Shown here: in pieces, positions 23,508-32,329 of the stretch | How the letters are laid out: each line of letters opens with the position of its first letter | How positions within the stretch are numbered: the stretch's first letter is position 1 | Assembly: GCA_944324475.1 (NCBI GenBank) | Contig: CALUWK010000018.1 | Location: 1 to 32,960 of the forward strand | Reading direction: 5' to 3' | Origin: Candidatus Gastranaerophilales bacterium | GTDB taxonomy: Bacteria; Cyanobacteriota; Vampirovibrionia; Gastranaerophilales; Gastranaerophilaceae | DNA length: 32,960 nt | Program-made: the position numbers and the translations under genes | Notes under the pieces: generated by a model | What the model was told of the DNA's origin: nothing | What the model saw: the letters and a program-made list of their open reading frames with translations, nothing else | The model's database searches: none

Positions 23508-24698
23508 TTGTCAAGTCCTTTAAAAAAATATAATTATAATCAAAAATATCATTATGAGCCTTTGTATGAAAAGAATCATTTATACTGTGATTCAGGCTTA
23601 AAGCAAGTTAAAAAAAAGCTTTCAAAAGGTAAAAAAATAAAAAGAAAGAATATTGTTGCAACCTTATTTGCAATGTTTCTTTTAGGGGCTTGGTGTTATT
23701 ATGTTTGTCCTTATATGTATGAAAATTACCTTTGTCCTTTATTTTTAAACAGATTTTATAACAGACATTTTAATCTTGATGTGTCTTCTTATGTATATCC
23801 TACAAGAGATTATCTTAAAAATTCTTATTTATTAGATAGAAGTCTTCTTGTTCCCAAAGTTGACAAATCTAAAGAATTTACTGATATACAGGTTTTATCT
23901 GAACTTACAGAGACTAAAAATAAGTTGATAACTTTGTTTCAAAAATATCCAAAATTAGAGCCAAGTGTTTTTGTATGGGAATATTCAACCGGGGCTGGTT
24001 TTGAGATTAATTCGGATAAAGTTTTTTCTTCTGCAAGTATAATAAAAATTCCTATTGCGTTTGAGCTTATGCGATTAATTGATAGTTCAAAAAATACCAA
24101 TCATAAAATCGAACTTACTGATAAGAGAGTTTTTAGCGAAGAATTTAGAACATCGGGTTCAGGCAACCTTCAATATAGCAAGGTTGGAAATATATATTCT
24201 CTTGATTATCTTGCAAATATTATGATAACCGATTCTGATAATTCGGCTACAAATATGCTTCTTTATGAAATTGGCGGAGTCGATGCTTTTAATCGTGCCA
24301 TGAGAAATATAGGTTTAAAAGTTACTTCTATGCATGAATGGTTCCCGGATTTGGAAGGCGAAAATAAGACTACTGCTAGAGAAATATCAAAGATATTGTA
24401 TAATATAGATAATCCGAATTATATTGACGTGAAATATAAAAATATTTTAAAAGAATATTTGGGAAATACCAAGAATAGTCATTTATTAAAAGAAAAATTA
24501 CCCAAGGATGCAATGGTTTTGCATAAAACTGGTGATATTCCGTCTATGCTTGGTGATGTTGGAATTATATATACTAATAACGGCAAAAAGTATATTGCGG
24601 CTATTTTAGTAAAAAGACCAAAAAATGATTTGAGTGCAAAGAATTTAATTCAAGAAGCTTCACTTATAATTTATAATGATATCAAAAGTCTTATGTAG
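23508..24698 (+). CDS. Membrane-anchored class A beta-lactamase-fold serine hydrolase
   Basis: 396 residues. A lysine-rich cytoplasmic N-terminus and one membrane anchor (about 49-66) are followed by a periplasmic serine hydrolase domain with the S-x-x-K motif SIIK (S177, K180), SDN (243-245) and KTG (340-342). The E-x-x-L-N motif of true class A beta-lactamases is not seen; that region reads FPDLEGENKTT, as in cell-wall peptidase-like relatives. Hydrolysis of antibiotics is therefore doubtful and a peptidoglycan or housekeeping role more likely. The start is TTG, the only candidate between the upstream stop at 23489 and the membrane anchor; its ribosome site is weak. Confidence 0.85.
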   Translation: MSSPLKKYNYNQKYHYEPLYEKNHLYCDSGLKQVKKKLSKGKKIKRKNIVATLFAMFLLGAWCYYVCPYMYENYLCPLFLNRFYNRHFNLDVSSYVYPTRDYLKNSYLLDRSLLVPKVDKSKEFTDIQVLSELTETKNKLITLFQKYPKLEPSVFVWEYSTGAGFEINSDKVFSSASIIKIPIAFELMRLIDSSKNTNHKIELTDKRVFSEEFRTSGSGNLQYSKVGNIYSLDYLANIMITDSDNSATNMLLYEIGGVDAFNRAMRNIGLKVTSMHEWFPDLEGENKTTAREISKILYNIDNPNYIDVKYKNILKEYLGNTKNSHLLKEKLPKDAMVLHKTGDIPSMLGDVGIIYTNNGKKYIAAILVKRPKNDLSAKNLIQEASLIIYNDIKSLM

Positions 24699-24718
24699 TC
24701 GCTTTTTCTACATTTTTT
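24693..24718 (+). terminator. Intrinsic terminator of the serine hydrolase gene
   Basis: A 6-pair stem ATGTAG/CTACAT with a 9-base loop and a T run; the left arm contains the stop codon. The stem is AT-rich, so it may be leaky. Confidence 0.55.
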
Positions 24719-24719
24719 C

Positions 24720-24748
24720 TTGACTATATTTTTTAATTGTAAGATAAT
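24720..24748 (+). promoter_or_regulatory. Promoter of the SLH-domain gene
   Basis: TTGACT, a 17-base spacer, then GATAAT: the closest match to a consensus housekeeping promoter in the window, fitting an abundant surface protein. Expected transcript start near 24755; AGGAG precedes the ATG. Confidence 0.65.
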
Positions 24749-24797
24749 GAATCTGTGTTATAGGAAAATAATTCCGCACTAAGAATAGGAGTATGCT

Positions 24798-26222
24798 ATG
24801 AGAAAAACTACGCAAGTGTTATCTGTAACTTTAGCTATGTTTTTAACATGTGCTGTTGTTATGGCAAAACAACCCTGCTGTAATCAGGAAAAAGTTGAGG
24901 TTTATGCTCACCCTTCTTTGATGAATGCTGATGCTACCGAATTTAAAGATGCAGATAGTATTTACAGAATTGGTGGAAAGGTTCTTAAACAAAAGAACAG
25001 AATTGGTTTTACAAACAAAGACAATATGTATGTTAATGCATGGTCTAAAGATTTATTGAATGCTATGAGCGTTAGAAAAGGTGATAGGGATTTTGATATT
25101 AAAATGCCAATTTCAAGATCCGAATTGGCTTATATGCTTTCAGAAGGTTTAAATATGAAAAGTGTCGGTGTTGTAAAAAAATATACTGACGTAACTTCTT
25201 CATATTGGGCAAGTGAAGAAATTAAAAAAGCAACAGCAGCTGATGTTATGATTGGTTATCCGGATAAGTCATTTAAGCCTGACCAAGCAATCACTAAGGC
25301 AGAAGTTTTTGCAACAGTTGCTAAGCTAATTGAAGTTCCATATACCAATGATGGCAGTGCGCCTACATTAAATGGAAAGAAAATTGAAAATATTCCGACT
25401 TGGGCATATGGTTGTACAAAAGAAGTTGTTGCATCTGGTTTAATTGATAATTTGCCTGATGAAAAAACTTTACTTGAAGCACCATATTTATCAAGACATC
25501 AAGTTGCTAATTTAGTTGGTGAATTGAGATTAAAATACGGCGCAAATGGAAAATTGGTCGGAGATGCATTTAAGGCTGCTCCTGTTGCAATAAAAGTTAA
25601 AATGTTAGACAGGATTGACGCTAAACATTCAAATATTGGTGACAGATTTGCTGCTAAAACAACTGAAGAGGTTATGGTGGATGGTAAAACATTCCCTGCT
25701 GGTTCTATTGTTTATGGTAAAGTTGTTACTGTACAAAGACCTGGTCTTGGAACGCATCCGGGTTCTGTTACAGTTAAATTTACAGAAATTAAAAATGGTG
25801 ACTGCTGTGCTAAATTCCCGAAAGAGTTGACTTCCGCTAAAGCAGATTGTTTAAAAAATCCAAATATTTTTGCAAGAATTTTAGGACTTCCGTTTACAGC
25901 TGCAGCTAGAACTGTTGGCGTTGCAGGACGTTCTGTAGGTCAGGTTGTTAATATTTCAGCAAACGGATTAGAAGAATACGGTGACAGATTGTCTGATACA
26001 TTTGTTGAAACATTTACGGGACATTTAGGACGTGGTGTTGCAAGTTTTGGTAATTCCTTTGTTACTCTTGGTAAAGGTGTATACGGAATTGTTAAAACAG
26101 TTATCTCAGGTACATTTGGAGTAATTTATGAAATTGGGGACGAATTATTGTATACAATCGTTCCCTCTGTTTCAAATTCTTCAGCATTGAATCCTAATGA
26201 AGAATTAACAATTGTATTCTAA
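24798..26222 (+). CDS. SLH-domain surface protein
   Basis: 474 residues exported by a signal peptide (about 1-23, ending VVMA), followed by QPCC. Three SLH-like repeats, which in other bacteria bind cell-wall polymers, lie at about 75-115 (partial), 120-175 (YTDVTSSYWASEEIKKA, IGYPDKSFKPDQAITKAE) and 195-245. A beta-domain follows (about 258-335, with DGKTFPAGSIVYGKVV), then a Gly-rich amphipathic region (about 350-460). It lacks the porin barrel seen in cyanobacterial SLH porins, so the outer-membrane link is unclear. Strong promoter, ribosome site and terminator suggest high expression as a single gene. Possible roles: outer-membrane tethering or envelope scaffold. Confidence 0.9.
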   Translation: MRKTTQVLSVTLAMFLTCAVVMAKQPCCNQEKVEVYAHPSLMNADATEFKDADSIYRIGGKVLKQKNRIGFTNKDNMYVNAWSKDLLNAMSVRKGDRDFDIKMPISRSELAYMLSEGLNMKSVGVVKKYTDVTSSYWASEEIKKATAADVMIGYPDKSFKPDQAITKAEVFATVAKLIEVPYTNDGSAPTLNGKKIENIPTWAYGCTKEVVASGLIDNLPDEKTLLEAPYLSRHQVANLVGELRLKYGANGKLVGDAFKAAPVAIKVKMLDRIDAKHSNIGDRFAAKTTEEVMVDGKTFPAGSIVYGKVVTVQRPGLGTHPGSVTVKFTEIKNGDCCAKFPKELTSAKADCLKNPNIFARILGLPFTAAARTVGVAGRSVGQVVNISANGLEEYGDRLSDTFVETFTGHLGRGVASFGNSFVTLGKGVYGIVKTVISGTFGVIYEIGDELLYTIVPSVSNSSALNPNEELTIVF

Positions 26223-26240
26223 ATATTTATTGGAATAATA

Positions 26241-26270
26241 AAATTGCTCCCTTGCTGGGGAGCAATTTTT
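26241..26270 (+). terminator. Intrinsic terminator of the SLH-domain gene
   Basis: An 11-pair stem (AAATTGCTCCC with GGGAGCAATTT), 6-base loop, followed by a T run. The A run on its left makes it usable from the other strand too, though no gene needs it there. Confidence 0.93.
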
Positions 26271-26331
26271 ATTTAAGTAAATGTTACATTTTATAGAGTT
26301 TTATATGCTTTATCTTGCAACTTTTACTTTT

Positions 26332-26340
26332 TGCTATAAT
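26332..26340 (+). promoter_or_regulatory. Extended -10 promoter of the PBP1A gene
   Basis: TGCTATAAT, a perfect extended -10, ends 8 bases before the ATG at 26349; transcription would start at about 26347. No ribosome site fits in between. Confidence 0.6.
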
Positions 26341-26348
26341 ATGTTGCT

Positions 26349-28451
26349 ATGAATAGTGTTAGAAGAAAAAGAGTTACAAAAAGAGGACCTAAAAAGCGTA
26401 ATATTTTTTTGTGTTTGTTTTCAATGTGCGTTTCTGCAATGCTTGCTGCTATTGCGGCCTTTAATATATATTTAGCTTCTTTGCCTCCAATTTCAAATTT
26501 TGAAGATATTAAACCTAATCCGGTTACAACGATATATTCTTCTGATGGAGAAGTTATTAAAACTTTTACTGCTTTTAAATTTGAAAAAGTCTCAATAAAT
26601 AAAATTCCTAAATATTTAAAAGAAGCGGTAATTGCAACAGAGGACAAGAATTTTTATCACCATAGGGGTTTTGATACCATGGGCATGATAAGGTCTACTA
26701 TTACAAATATATTATCTGGAGAAGTTAAACAAGGTGGTTCTACAATTACTCAACAGCTTGCAAGAATATTGTTTTTGTCTAATGAGCGCACTTTTGATAG
26801 AAAAATAAAGGAATTGATTATTGCTCACCGAATTGAAAAAACAATTTCAAAGGATGAGATTTTGGAGTTGTACTTAAATTCTGTTTATTTGGGTTCGGGT
26901 GTTTATGGTGTTTCTTCTGCTGCTAGAACTTTTTTTGATAAGGATTTATCTCAGTTGACTTTGGCAGAACAAGCTTTGATTGCAGGTTTGCCTCAAGCAC
27001 CGTCAATTTATTCTCCTTTTGCTAATAAGAAAGCAGGTTTAAAAAGAAGAAATCAAGTTTTAAGAAGAATGTATCGTAATAAATATATTACACAAGAACA
27101 AATGCTTGCAGCTCAAAAGGAGGGGCTGCGTTTATCAAATAAGCCCCGTATCTACTCGTATAACAAAGCGCCCTACTATATAGATTTTGTGTTAAACGAG
27201 TTAAAAAATATTGGTTTTGAAGAACAGGAAATTTCTCAAGGTGGTTTGAAAATTTATACAACTCTTGATTATAAGTCACAAAATGCAGCTCAAAATGCTG
27301 TTCAAAATGCGTTGACCAAAGCAGGCTTGACAAAACCTGCAAATCAAATTGCATTGTTTTCTTTTTCTCCTACTACAGGAAGAATATACGCTTACATTGG
27401 AGGAAAAAATTATGAACAAAGCCAATATGATAGGGTGACAAAAGCTATAAGGCCTTCTGGTTCATCTTTTAAACCTTTTGTATATGCGACTGCATTGCAA
27501 CAGGGGGTTAGTGTAAATGATATAATTGAAGATACTCCTTTAACTATACAAGATTGGACCCCTAAGAATTATGGTAAAAAATATAGGGGTAAGATTGCTA
27601 TTTGGCAAGCTCTTGCAATTTCATCTAATGTTGCTGCTGTTCGTTTGATTAAAAAATCCGGTGTAGATGCTGTTATTCAAACTGCTCGTGAAATGGGTAT
27701 AACAACCCCTTTAGCAAGTGATATGACTATTGCATTGGGTTCAAATGGCGTAAAATTGTATGATATGGTTGTTTCATACGGTGCCTTTGCAAATGGTGGT
27801 TTTAGGGTTCGTCCTTATTGTGTCGAAAGAGTTGAAAATTCAAGAGGTGTCACAATATATGAAAATTCGGGTCCTAAAATAGTAAAAGTTATAAATTTTG
27901 AGACCGCTGCGGGTATGACATATATGTTGAGAAAGGTTGTTGAAGTAGGCACAGGTAAGGCTGCAAATATTGCACAAAATGTTGCTGGTAAAACAGGTAC
28001 AACAAATGATTACAGAGATGCTTGGTTTGTTGGATATACTCCGGATATTGTAACTGGCGTTTGGGTTGGAAATGATAACAATTCGAAGCTTCCCGGTATA
28101 ACAGGAGGAGCTTTGCCGGCGCGAGTTTTTGCTGAATATATGAAGGTAGCTACCCAGAATTTTCCAAAGAGTGTGTTTGATTATCCGACAATGGGAGGGT
28201 CTGCTGCTTTAAGTCCTGTTAGAATAGATGATGTTGATGAAACTGTGGATGAGTTAGATGAGGATGAGGTTTTAAATAAGAAAAGTATTCAGGCTCCTGT
28301 GCCCAATGTTATTCCTTCTAATCAAAATGATATTGAGCAGGTAAAGCCACAAAAACCAAAAAAACAAAAACAGGTTTTTGACGCCGCATCTGATTTAATC
28401 GAATATGATGATGAAAAAACCATAAATAGCGCTCCTTTGCCCGGAATGTAA
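26349..28451 (+). CDS. mrcA: Class A penicillin-binding protein (PBP1A type)
   Basis: Bifunctional peptidoglycan synthase of 700 residues. A basic cytoplasmic tail and membrane anchor (about 19-43) lead to a GT51 glycosyltransferase (catalytic E98 in ATEDKNFYHHRGFD; QGGSTITQQLARILF) and a transpeptidase with S372-x-x-K375 in SGSSFKP, SSN in AISSNVAAV and K548-T-G. The C-terminal tail (about 620-700) is acidic, then Pro/Lys/Gln-rich and probably unstructured. It has no ribosome site, and its -10 box sits so close to the ATG that the message is probably leaderless. It converges with the acetyltransferase, with 1 base between stops. Confidence 0.96.
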   Translation: MNSVRRKRVTKRGPKKRNIFLCLFSMCVSAMLAAIAAFNIYLASLPPISNFEDIKPNPVTTIYSSDGEVIKTFTAFKFEKVSINKIPKYLKEAVIATEDKNFYHHRGFDTMGMIRSTITNILSGEVKQGGSTITQQLARILFLSNERTFDRKIKELIIAHRIEKTISKDEILELYLNSVYLGSGVYGVSSAARTFFDKDLSQLTLAEQALIAGLPQAPSIYSPFANKKAGLKRRNQVLRRMYRNKYITQEQMLAAQKEGLRLSNKPRIYSYNKAPYYIDFVLNELKNIGFEEQEISQGGLKIYTTLDYKSQNAAQNAVQNALTKAGLTKPANQIALFSFSPTTGRIYAYIGGKNYEQSQYDRVTKAIRPSGSSFKPFVYATALQQGVSVNDIIEDTPLTIQDWTPKNYGKKYRGKIAIWQALAISSNVAAVRLIKKSGVDAVIQTAREMGITTPLASDMTIALGSNGVKLYDMVVSYGAFANGGFRVRPYCVERVENSRGVTIYENSGPKIVKVINFETAAGMTYMLRKVVEVGTGKAANIAQNVAGKTGTTNDYRDAWFVGYTPDIVTGVWVGNDNNSKLPGITGGALPARVFAEYMKVATQNFPKSVFDYPTMGGSAALSPVRIDDVDETVDELDEDEVLNKKSIQAPVPNVIPSNQNDIEQVKPQKPKKQKQVFDAASDLIEYDDEKTINSAPLPGM

Positions 28452-28452
28452 A

Positions 28453-29007
28453 TTAGCCAACGGTTTTGATGATTTTGGCAGGATTGCCTGCAACAAGAAC
28501 GTTTTTAGGAATATCTTTTGTGACGACACTTCCTGCGCCAATAATCGAGTTGTCATCAATATGAACTCCTGAAAGCACTGTTACATTTCCTCCAAACCAG
28601 ACGTTTGAACCAACCTTAATTTCTTTTGCATATTCAACCCCACTGTTTCTTGTTGTTGCGTCAAGGGGATGCTCTGGAGTATAAAAAGAACAGTTTGGTC
28701 CTATTAGGACATTATTTCCAAATGTTACTTTAGCACAATCTAATATTAATAAATTGTGGTTTGCGTAAAAATTATCTCCAATTTCAATATTATAGCCGTA
28801 ATCGCATTGAAAAATTTGTTCTATGAGACAATTTGAGCCAACTTTACCCAGGATTTTCTTTAGAAGGTTGCTTCTTTTTTTGATTTCAGAAAAGTTTGTA
28901 TTATTATATTCAAAACAAAGTGTCTTGCATCTTGTTCTATCTTGGATGAGTTCTTTGTCGTTGTAAGAATACAATTCACCTTTTAACATTTTTTCTTTTT
29001 CGCTCAT
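28453..29007 (-). CDS. Sugar O-acetyltransferase (maltose/galactoside acetyltransferase family)
   Basis: 184 residues of the left-handed beta-helix (hexapeptide repeat) acetyltransferase family that moves acetyl from acetyl-CoA to sugars. The N-terminal cap MLKGELYSYNDKELIQDR is typical of Maa/LacA/NodL. Hexapeptide repeats run from about 75 to 175, with the catalytic His in FYTPEHPLDATTR and the C-terminal GAGSVVTKDIP and AGNPAKIIK. Substrate unknown. It follows the SIMPL gene by 3 bases. Confidence 0.92.
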   Translation of the reverse strand: MSEKEKMLKGELYSYNDKELIQDRTRCKTLCFEYNNTNFSEIKKRSNLLKKILGKVGSNCLIEQIFQCDYGYNIEIGDNFYANHNLLILDCAKVTFGNNVLIGPNCSFYTPEHPLDATTRNSGVEYAKEIKVGSNVWFGGNVTVLSGVHIDDNSIIGAGSVVTKDIPKNVLVAGNPAKIIKTVG

Positions 29008-29010
29008 GGT

Positions 29011-29736
29011 TTATTTCACCGTAAATACAATATTTGCAACTGCTGTAACTTTTTTGTCTATTGTAGTTGTGTCGTTGACACCCATATCGGATACCATTGT
29101 GCTATCAGGAGGAGTGATTTGAAATACCCCCATTCGCATTTGTTTTACCTTGCCTACATTTGCACCTGCTGCCTTTAACATTGATTCCGCTCTTTGTTTA
29201 GCATCAAGAGTTGCTTCCTTTAATAAATCAATTTTAATTGAAGCTAAATCAGAGTAGAAATACTCAGGTCTAAATATAGACAAATTTATTCCTTTATCGG
29301 TTAAGTTTTGAATATCTGTTGATATGTTTTTAATTTTTTCAACGTCATTTGAAGTAATTTGAATCTCTTGAGAAGCGTTGTAACTTGCAATTTCATTTGT
29401 AGCATACCCGTTTGGGCCTGTTTTGTATGTATAATAACTGCTTATAGGTTTAGTTTCTATGTTTTTTGAATCTATACCTTTTTCTTTTAGGTATTTTATA
29501 ACTTCGGGATATTGATTTTTTATTATAGCATAGGCTTCTTTTTGAGTTTTAGCTTTTGATTGAATATCAAAGCCCAGTTTAGCACTGTCAGATTTAACAA
29601 TTTTATATGCTGAACCTGTTACTGTTATGTTTTCACTTTTTGGTATTCTTGAGGCAAAAATTAATGATATAAAAAATAAGCCTAAAATTATTACAACACA
29701 ACATATAATTGCTTGAAATTTTACAATTTTATCCAT
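29011..29736 (-). CDS. SIMPL-domain (DUF541) membrane-anchored protein
   Basis: 241 residues. An N-terminal membrane anchor or uncleaved signal (about 5-28) is followed by a periplasmic SIMPL domain (ENITVTGSAYKIVKSDSAKL near its start; DAKQRAESMLKAAGANVGKV toward the end). The family includes oxidative-stress protein YggE, with no agreed function. The start at 29736 is preferred: AGGAG lies 5 bases upstream and it begins just before the anchor. The longer reading from 29790 would overlap queA and add a non-conserved stretch. Confidence 0.88.
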   Translation of the reverse strand: MDKIVKFQAIICCVVIILGLFFISLIFASRIPKSENITVTGSAYKIVKSDSAKLGFDIQSKAKTQKEAYAIIKNQYPEVIKYLKEKGIDSKNIETKPISSYYTYKTGPNGYATNEIASYNASQEIQITSNDVEKIKNISTDIQNLTDKGINLSIFRPEYFYSDLASIKIDLLKEATLDAKQRAESMLKAAGANVGKVKQMRMGVFQITPPDSTMVSDMGVNDTTTIDKKVTAVANIVFTVK

Positions 29737-29771
29737 AAACACTCCTATCTTCTTAATTATATAATATTTGT

Positions 29772-30818
29772 TTAATAAATCAACATGCAATCGCCATAGC
29801 TAAAAAATCTGTATTTTTCATCTATTGCCTTTTTATATGCACTAAATATGAAATCTTTTTCTGCAAAAGCACTGACTAGCATAATTAGAGTAGATTTTGG
29901 AAGATGAAAATTAGTAATCAATTTGTCTATGGATTTGATTTTATATGGAGGATATATAAAAATGTTTGTTTTGTCTTTTGTTGCAATAATTTTTCCGTAT
30001 TTTTTATATGTAGCTTCAAGACATCTTAATACAGTAGTTCCGACGGCAATTATTGAACCTTTTTTCTCTTTAATTATTTTTTCTGTTTCAGGTGGAATTT
30101 CAAAATTTTCATAATGCATTTTGTGTTCTTGGATATTTTCTGATTTTACGGGCATAAAGGTTCCCAAACCGACATTTAATGTTATGTATGCTATTTTAAC
30201 ACCTTTAGATTTTATTTTTTCCAAAAGTTCTTTTGTAAAATGCAGACCTGCGGTAGGACAAGCAGCAGAACCTATATTTTTTGCAAAAACAGTTTGATAA
30301 TCATTTGCATCTTTTTTGTTTGCTTTTCTTGAGATATATGGCGGAAGAGGGATTGAACCATATTTATTTAAAATTTCATATACATTTTGGCCTTTGAAAA
30401 TAAGTTCGACAATGTATTTTGGAATTTCATTTTTATCTTGGGTTGATAATTTTTTAATTATTTTAATTTGAAAATCTGATGAAATTTCTAAAATTTCTTT
30501 GTCTTTAACTCTTTTAGCATTTTTTGTTAGTGCTTCCCAGTAATTTGGTTCATCAGAAGGATTGAGTAAGAATATTTCAACATTTGCTCCTGTTTTTCTT
30601 TTAGCGATTATTCTTGCAGGATAAACTTTTGTGTCATTCAATATAAGAATATCGTTTTTGTTAAGGTAATCAAGTATGTTAAAGAAGTGTTTGCTTTCGA
30701 TTGTTTTATTTGATTTATCAAGTACCATCATTTTGCAAAATTCTCTTTTTTCAAGAGGATTTTGCGCAATTAATTCTTTTGGTAAAGTGTAGTCAAAGTC
30801 TGATGTTTTAAAATTCAT
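29772..30818 (-). CDS. queA: S-adenosylmethionine:tRNA ribosyltransferase-isomerase QueA
   Basis: Makes epoxyqueuosine in tRNA by transferring the ribosyl part of S-adenosylmethionine to the preQ1 base. The 348-residue protein shows FDYTLPKELIAQNPLEKRE at the N-terminus, then NDTKVYPARI, PTAGLHFT, GLGTFMPVK and NFHLPKSTLIML, all family hallmarks. It begins 2 bases after the gcvPB stop and is probably on the same transcript. The other queuosine genes are not in the window. Confidence 0.97.
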   Translation of the reverse strand: MNFKTSDFDYTLPKELIAQNPLEKREFCKMMVLDKSNKTIESKHFFNILDYLNKNDILILNDTKVYPARIIAKRKTGANVEIFLLNPSDEPNYWEALTKNAKRVKDKEILEISSDFQIKIIKKLSTQDKNEIPKYIVELIFKGQNVYEILNKYGSIPLPPYISRKANKKDANDYQTVFAKNIGSAACPTAGLHFTKELLEKIKSKGVKIAYITLNVGLGTFMPVKSENIQEHKMHYENFEIPPETEKIIKEKKGSIIAVGTTVLRCLEATYKKYGKIIATKDKTNIFIYPPYKIKSIDKLITNFHLPKSTLIMLVSAFAEKDFIFSAYKKAIDEKYRFFSYGDCMLIY

Positions 30819-30820
30819 AA

Positions 30821-32158
30821 TTATTCTTTTAAATTCGGGTGTCTTGCTGCTAAAACTTCGTCAATTCTGTTAATGGGGGTGGTTTTGGGGTATTGACTAA
30901 AGTTTTCTTGGTTTTCTATTTCTTTAGCTATTTTTTTCATAATATTTATAAAATTATCTAAAACTTCTTTTGTTTCAGATTCAGTAGGCTCAATCATAAA
31001 TGCTTCATGAACAATTAGGGGAAAATAAATCGTTGCAGGATGTATGTTTTCGTCCATTAATCTTTTTGCTATGTCCAGAGTTGAGACATTTTTTTCTTTT
31101 TTGTCTGAATTGTCAATAACAAACTCGTGCGCACAGTGTTCTTTAAATGCTATATTGTAATCATTTTTTAAGCTTTCTTTTATGTAATTTGCGGTTAGAA
31201 TTGCGTCTTGAGAGACATTTTTTAATGATTTTCCCATCATGTAAATGTAATTGTATGCTTTAATTAAAACATTAAAATTTCCGTAAAATGTTGAAACTTT
31301 TCCGATTGATTCAGGATGGTTGTAGTTTCTTACATATTTGTTATTTTTAAATTCTATCTTTGGAATAGGTAAATATGGAGCCAATTTTTTAACTACTCCT
31401 ATTGGGCCTGAACCTGGACCACCTCCTGCATGTGGAGTTGAAAAAGTTTTATGCAAATTAATATGCACAACGTCAAATCCCATAAGGCGAGGGTTGGTAA
31501 GTCCCATTATTGCATTGAAATTGGCGCCGTCATAGTATAGTAAAGAGTTATTATTGTGCATAATTTCTGATATTTTTAATATGTTATTGTCAAAAAGTCC
31601 TAATGTGTTTGGATTTGTCATCATTATAGCTGCAATGTTTGATGAAAATTCAGTTATAATCTTTTTAAGTTCATTAATGTCTACAAGCCCATCTTTGTTT
31701 GATTTAACTTCAATAACTTCAAAACCACACATTGAAGCGCTTGCAGGATTTGTTCCATGGGCATTGTCGGGAATGATTACTTTTTTTCTTTTTTCACCAG
31801 TTTTTTCAAAGTATTTTTTTATTACCATCATGCCGCTTAATTCGCCATGTGCTCCGGCACAGGGTTGCAAGCTTATTTCATCCATTCCTGTTATTATTTT
31901 TAAGAAGTTTTGAAGATCATACATTAATTTTAAGGCACCCTGACAATCTTCATCTTTTTGATTGGGATGAAGTTTCGAAAAACCTTCGAGCTTATTTGCC
32001 CATTCGTTAATTCTTGGGTTGTATTTCATAGTGCAAGAGCCAAGAGGGTAAAATCCTTTTTCAATACAAAAGTTTTTGTCTGAAAGCTCTTTGTAGTGTC
32101 TCATCAATTCTAATTCTGTTTTATTTTTGATTTTAATTTCTGTTGCTCTCTTTTTCAT
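30821..32158 (-). CDS. gcvPB: Glycine dehydrogenase (decarboxylating) subunit 2, short at N-terminus
   Basis: PLP-bearing half of the two-subunit P-protein of the glycine cleavage system. It shows FYPLGSCTMKYNP (36-48), NAHGTNPASASMCGFE and the PLP lysine K237 in HKTFSTPHAGGGPG. At 445 residues it is about 40 short at the N-terminus compared with usual relatives: the SCTMKYNP motif normally lies near residue 80. The start is supported by AGGA a few bases upstream and a TATAAT. Its usual partners gcvPA, gcvH and gcvT are absent from the window; the region upstream is a terminator and an unrelated gene. Possibly gcvPA is elsewhere. Confidence 0.92.
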   Translation of the reverse strand: MKKRATEIKIKNKTELELMRHYKELSDKNFCIEKGFYPLGSCTMKYNPRINEWANKLEGFSKLHPNQKDEDCQGALKLMYDLQNFLKIITGMDEISLQPCAGAHGELSGMMVIKKYFEKTGEKRKKVIIPDNAHGTNPASASMCGFEVIEVKSNKDGLVDINELKKIITEFSSNIAAIMMTNPNTLGLFDNNILKISEIMHNNNSLLYYDGANFNAIMGLTNPRLMGFDVVHINLHKTFSTPHAGGGPGSGPIGVVKKLAPYLPIPKIEFKNNKYVRNYNHPESIGKVSTFYGNFNVLIKAYNYIYMMGKSLKNVSQDAILTANYIKESLKNDYNIAFKEHCAHEFVIDNSDKKEKNVSTLDIAKRLMDENIHPATIYFPLIVHEAFMIEPTESETKEVLDNFINIMKKIAKEIENQENFSQYPKTTPINRIDEVLAARHPNLKE

Positions 32159-32186
32159 TGGTATTTTCCTGCTTTTGATTGCTTAT

Positions 32187-32192
32187 ATTATA
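32187..32192 (-). promoter_or_regulatory. -10 box of the gcvPB-queA operon
   Basis: TATAAT on the minus strand; expected transcript start near 32180, leader of about 22 bases. The -35 is not clear. Confidence 0.5.
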
Positions 32193-32240
32193 TAACAAAA
32201 ACTTTTTCGTTAATTGAGTTGTCTTGAATAATTTTATAGC

Positions 32241-32272
32241 AAAAAAAAAGCCCTCATTAATTGAGGGTTTTT
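32241..32272 (-). terminator. Intrinsic terminator downstream of the DUF512 gene
   Basis: On the minus strand CCCTCA and TGAGGG pair around a 5-base loop and are followed by a run of 9 T; on the plus strand the same stem is followed by 5 T. It lies about 160 bases past the DUF512 stop, with no gene seen between on that strand. Confidence 0.85.
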
Positions 32273-32329
32273 GAAAATCTGTTTTTTGATTCTCGTGTGA
32301 AAAGGTTAATGTGTTAAAATTAACTATGT

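Noticed and set aside
29737-29790. Longer start of the SIMPL-domain gene
   Set aside because: It would overlap queA, while 29736 has AGGAG at ideal spacing directly before the membrane anchor.
31554-31913. 119-codon open frame on the plus strand opposite gcvPB
   Set aside because: It falls in the conserved PLP-domain coding region of gcvPB; no ribosome site or recognisable protein.
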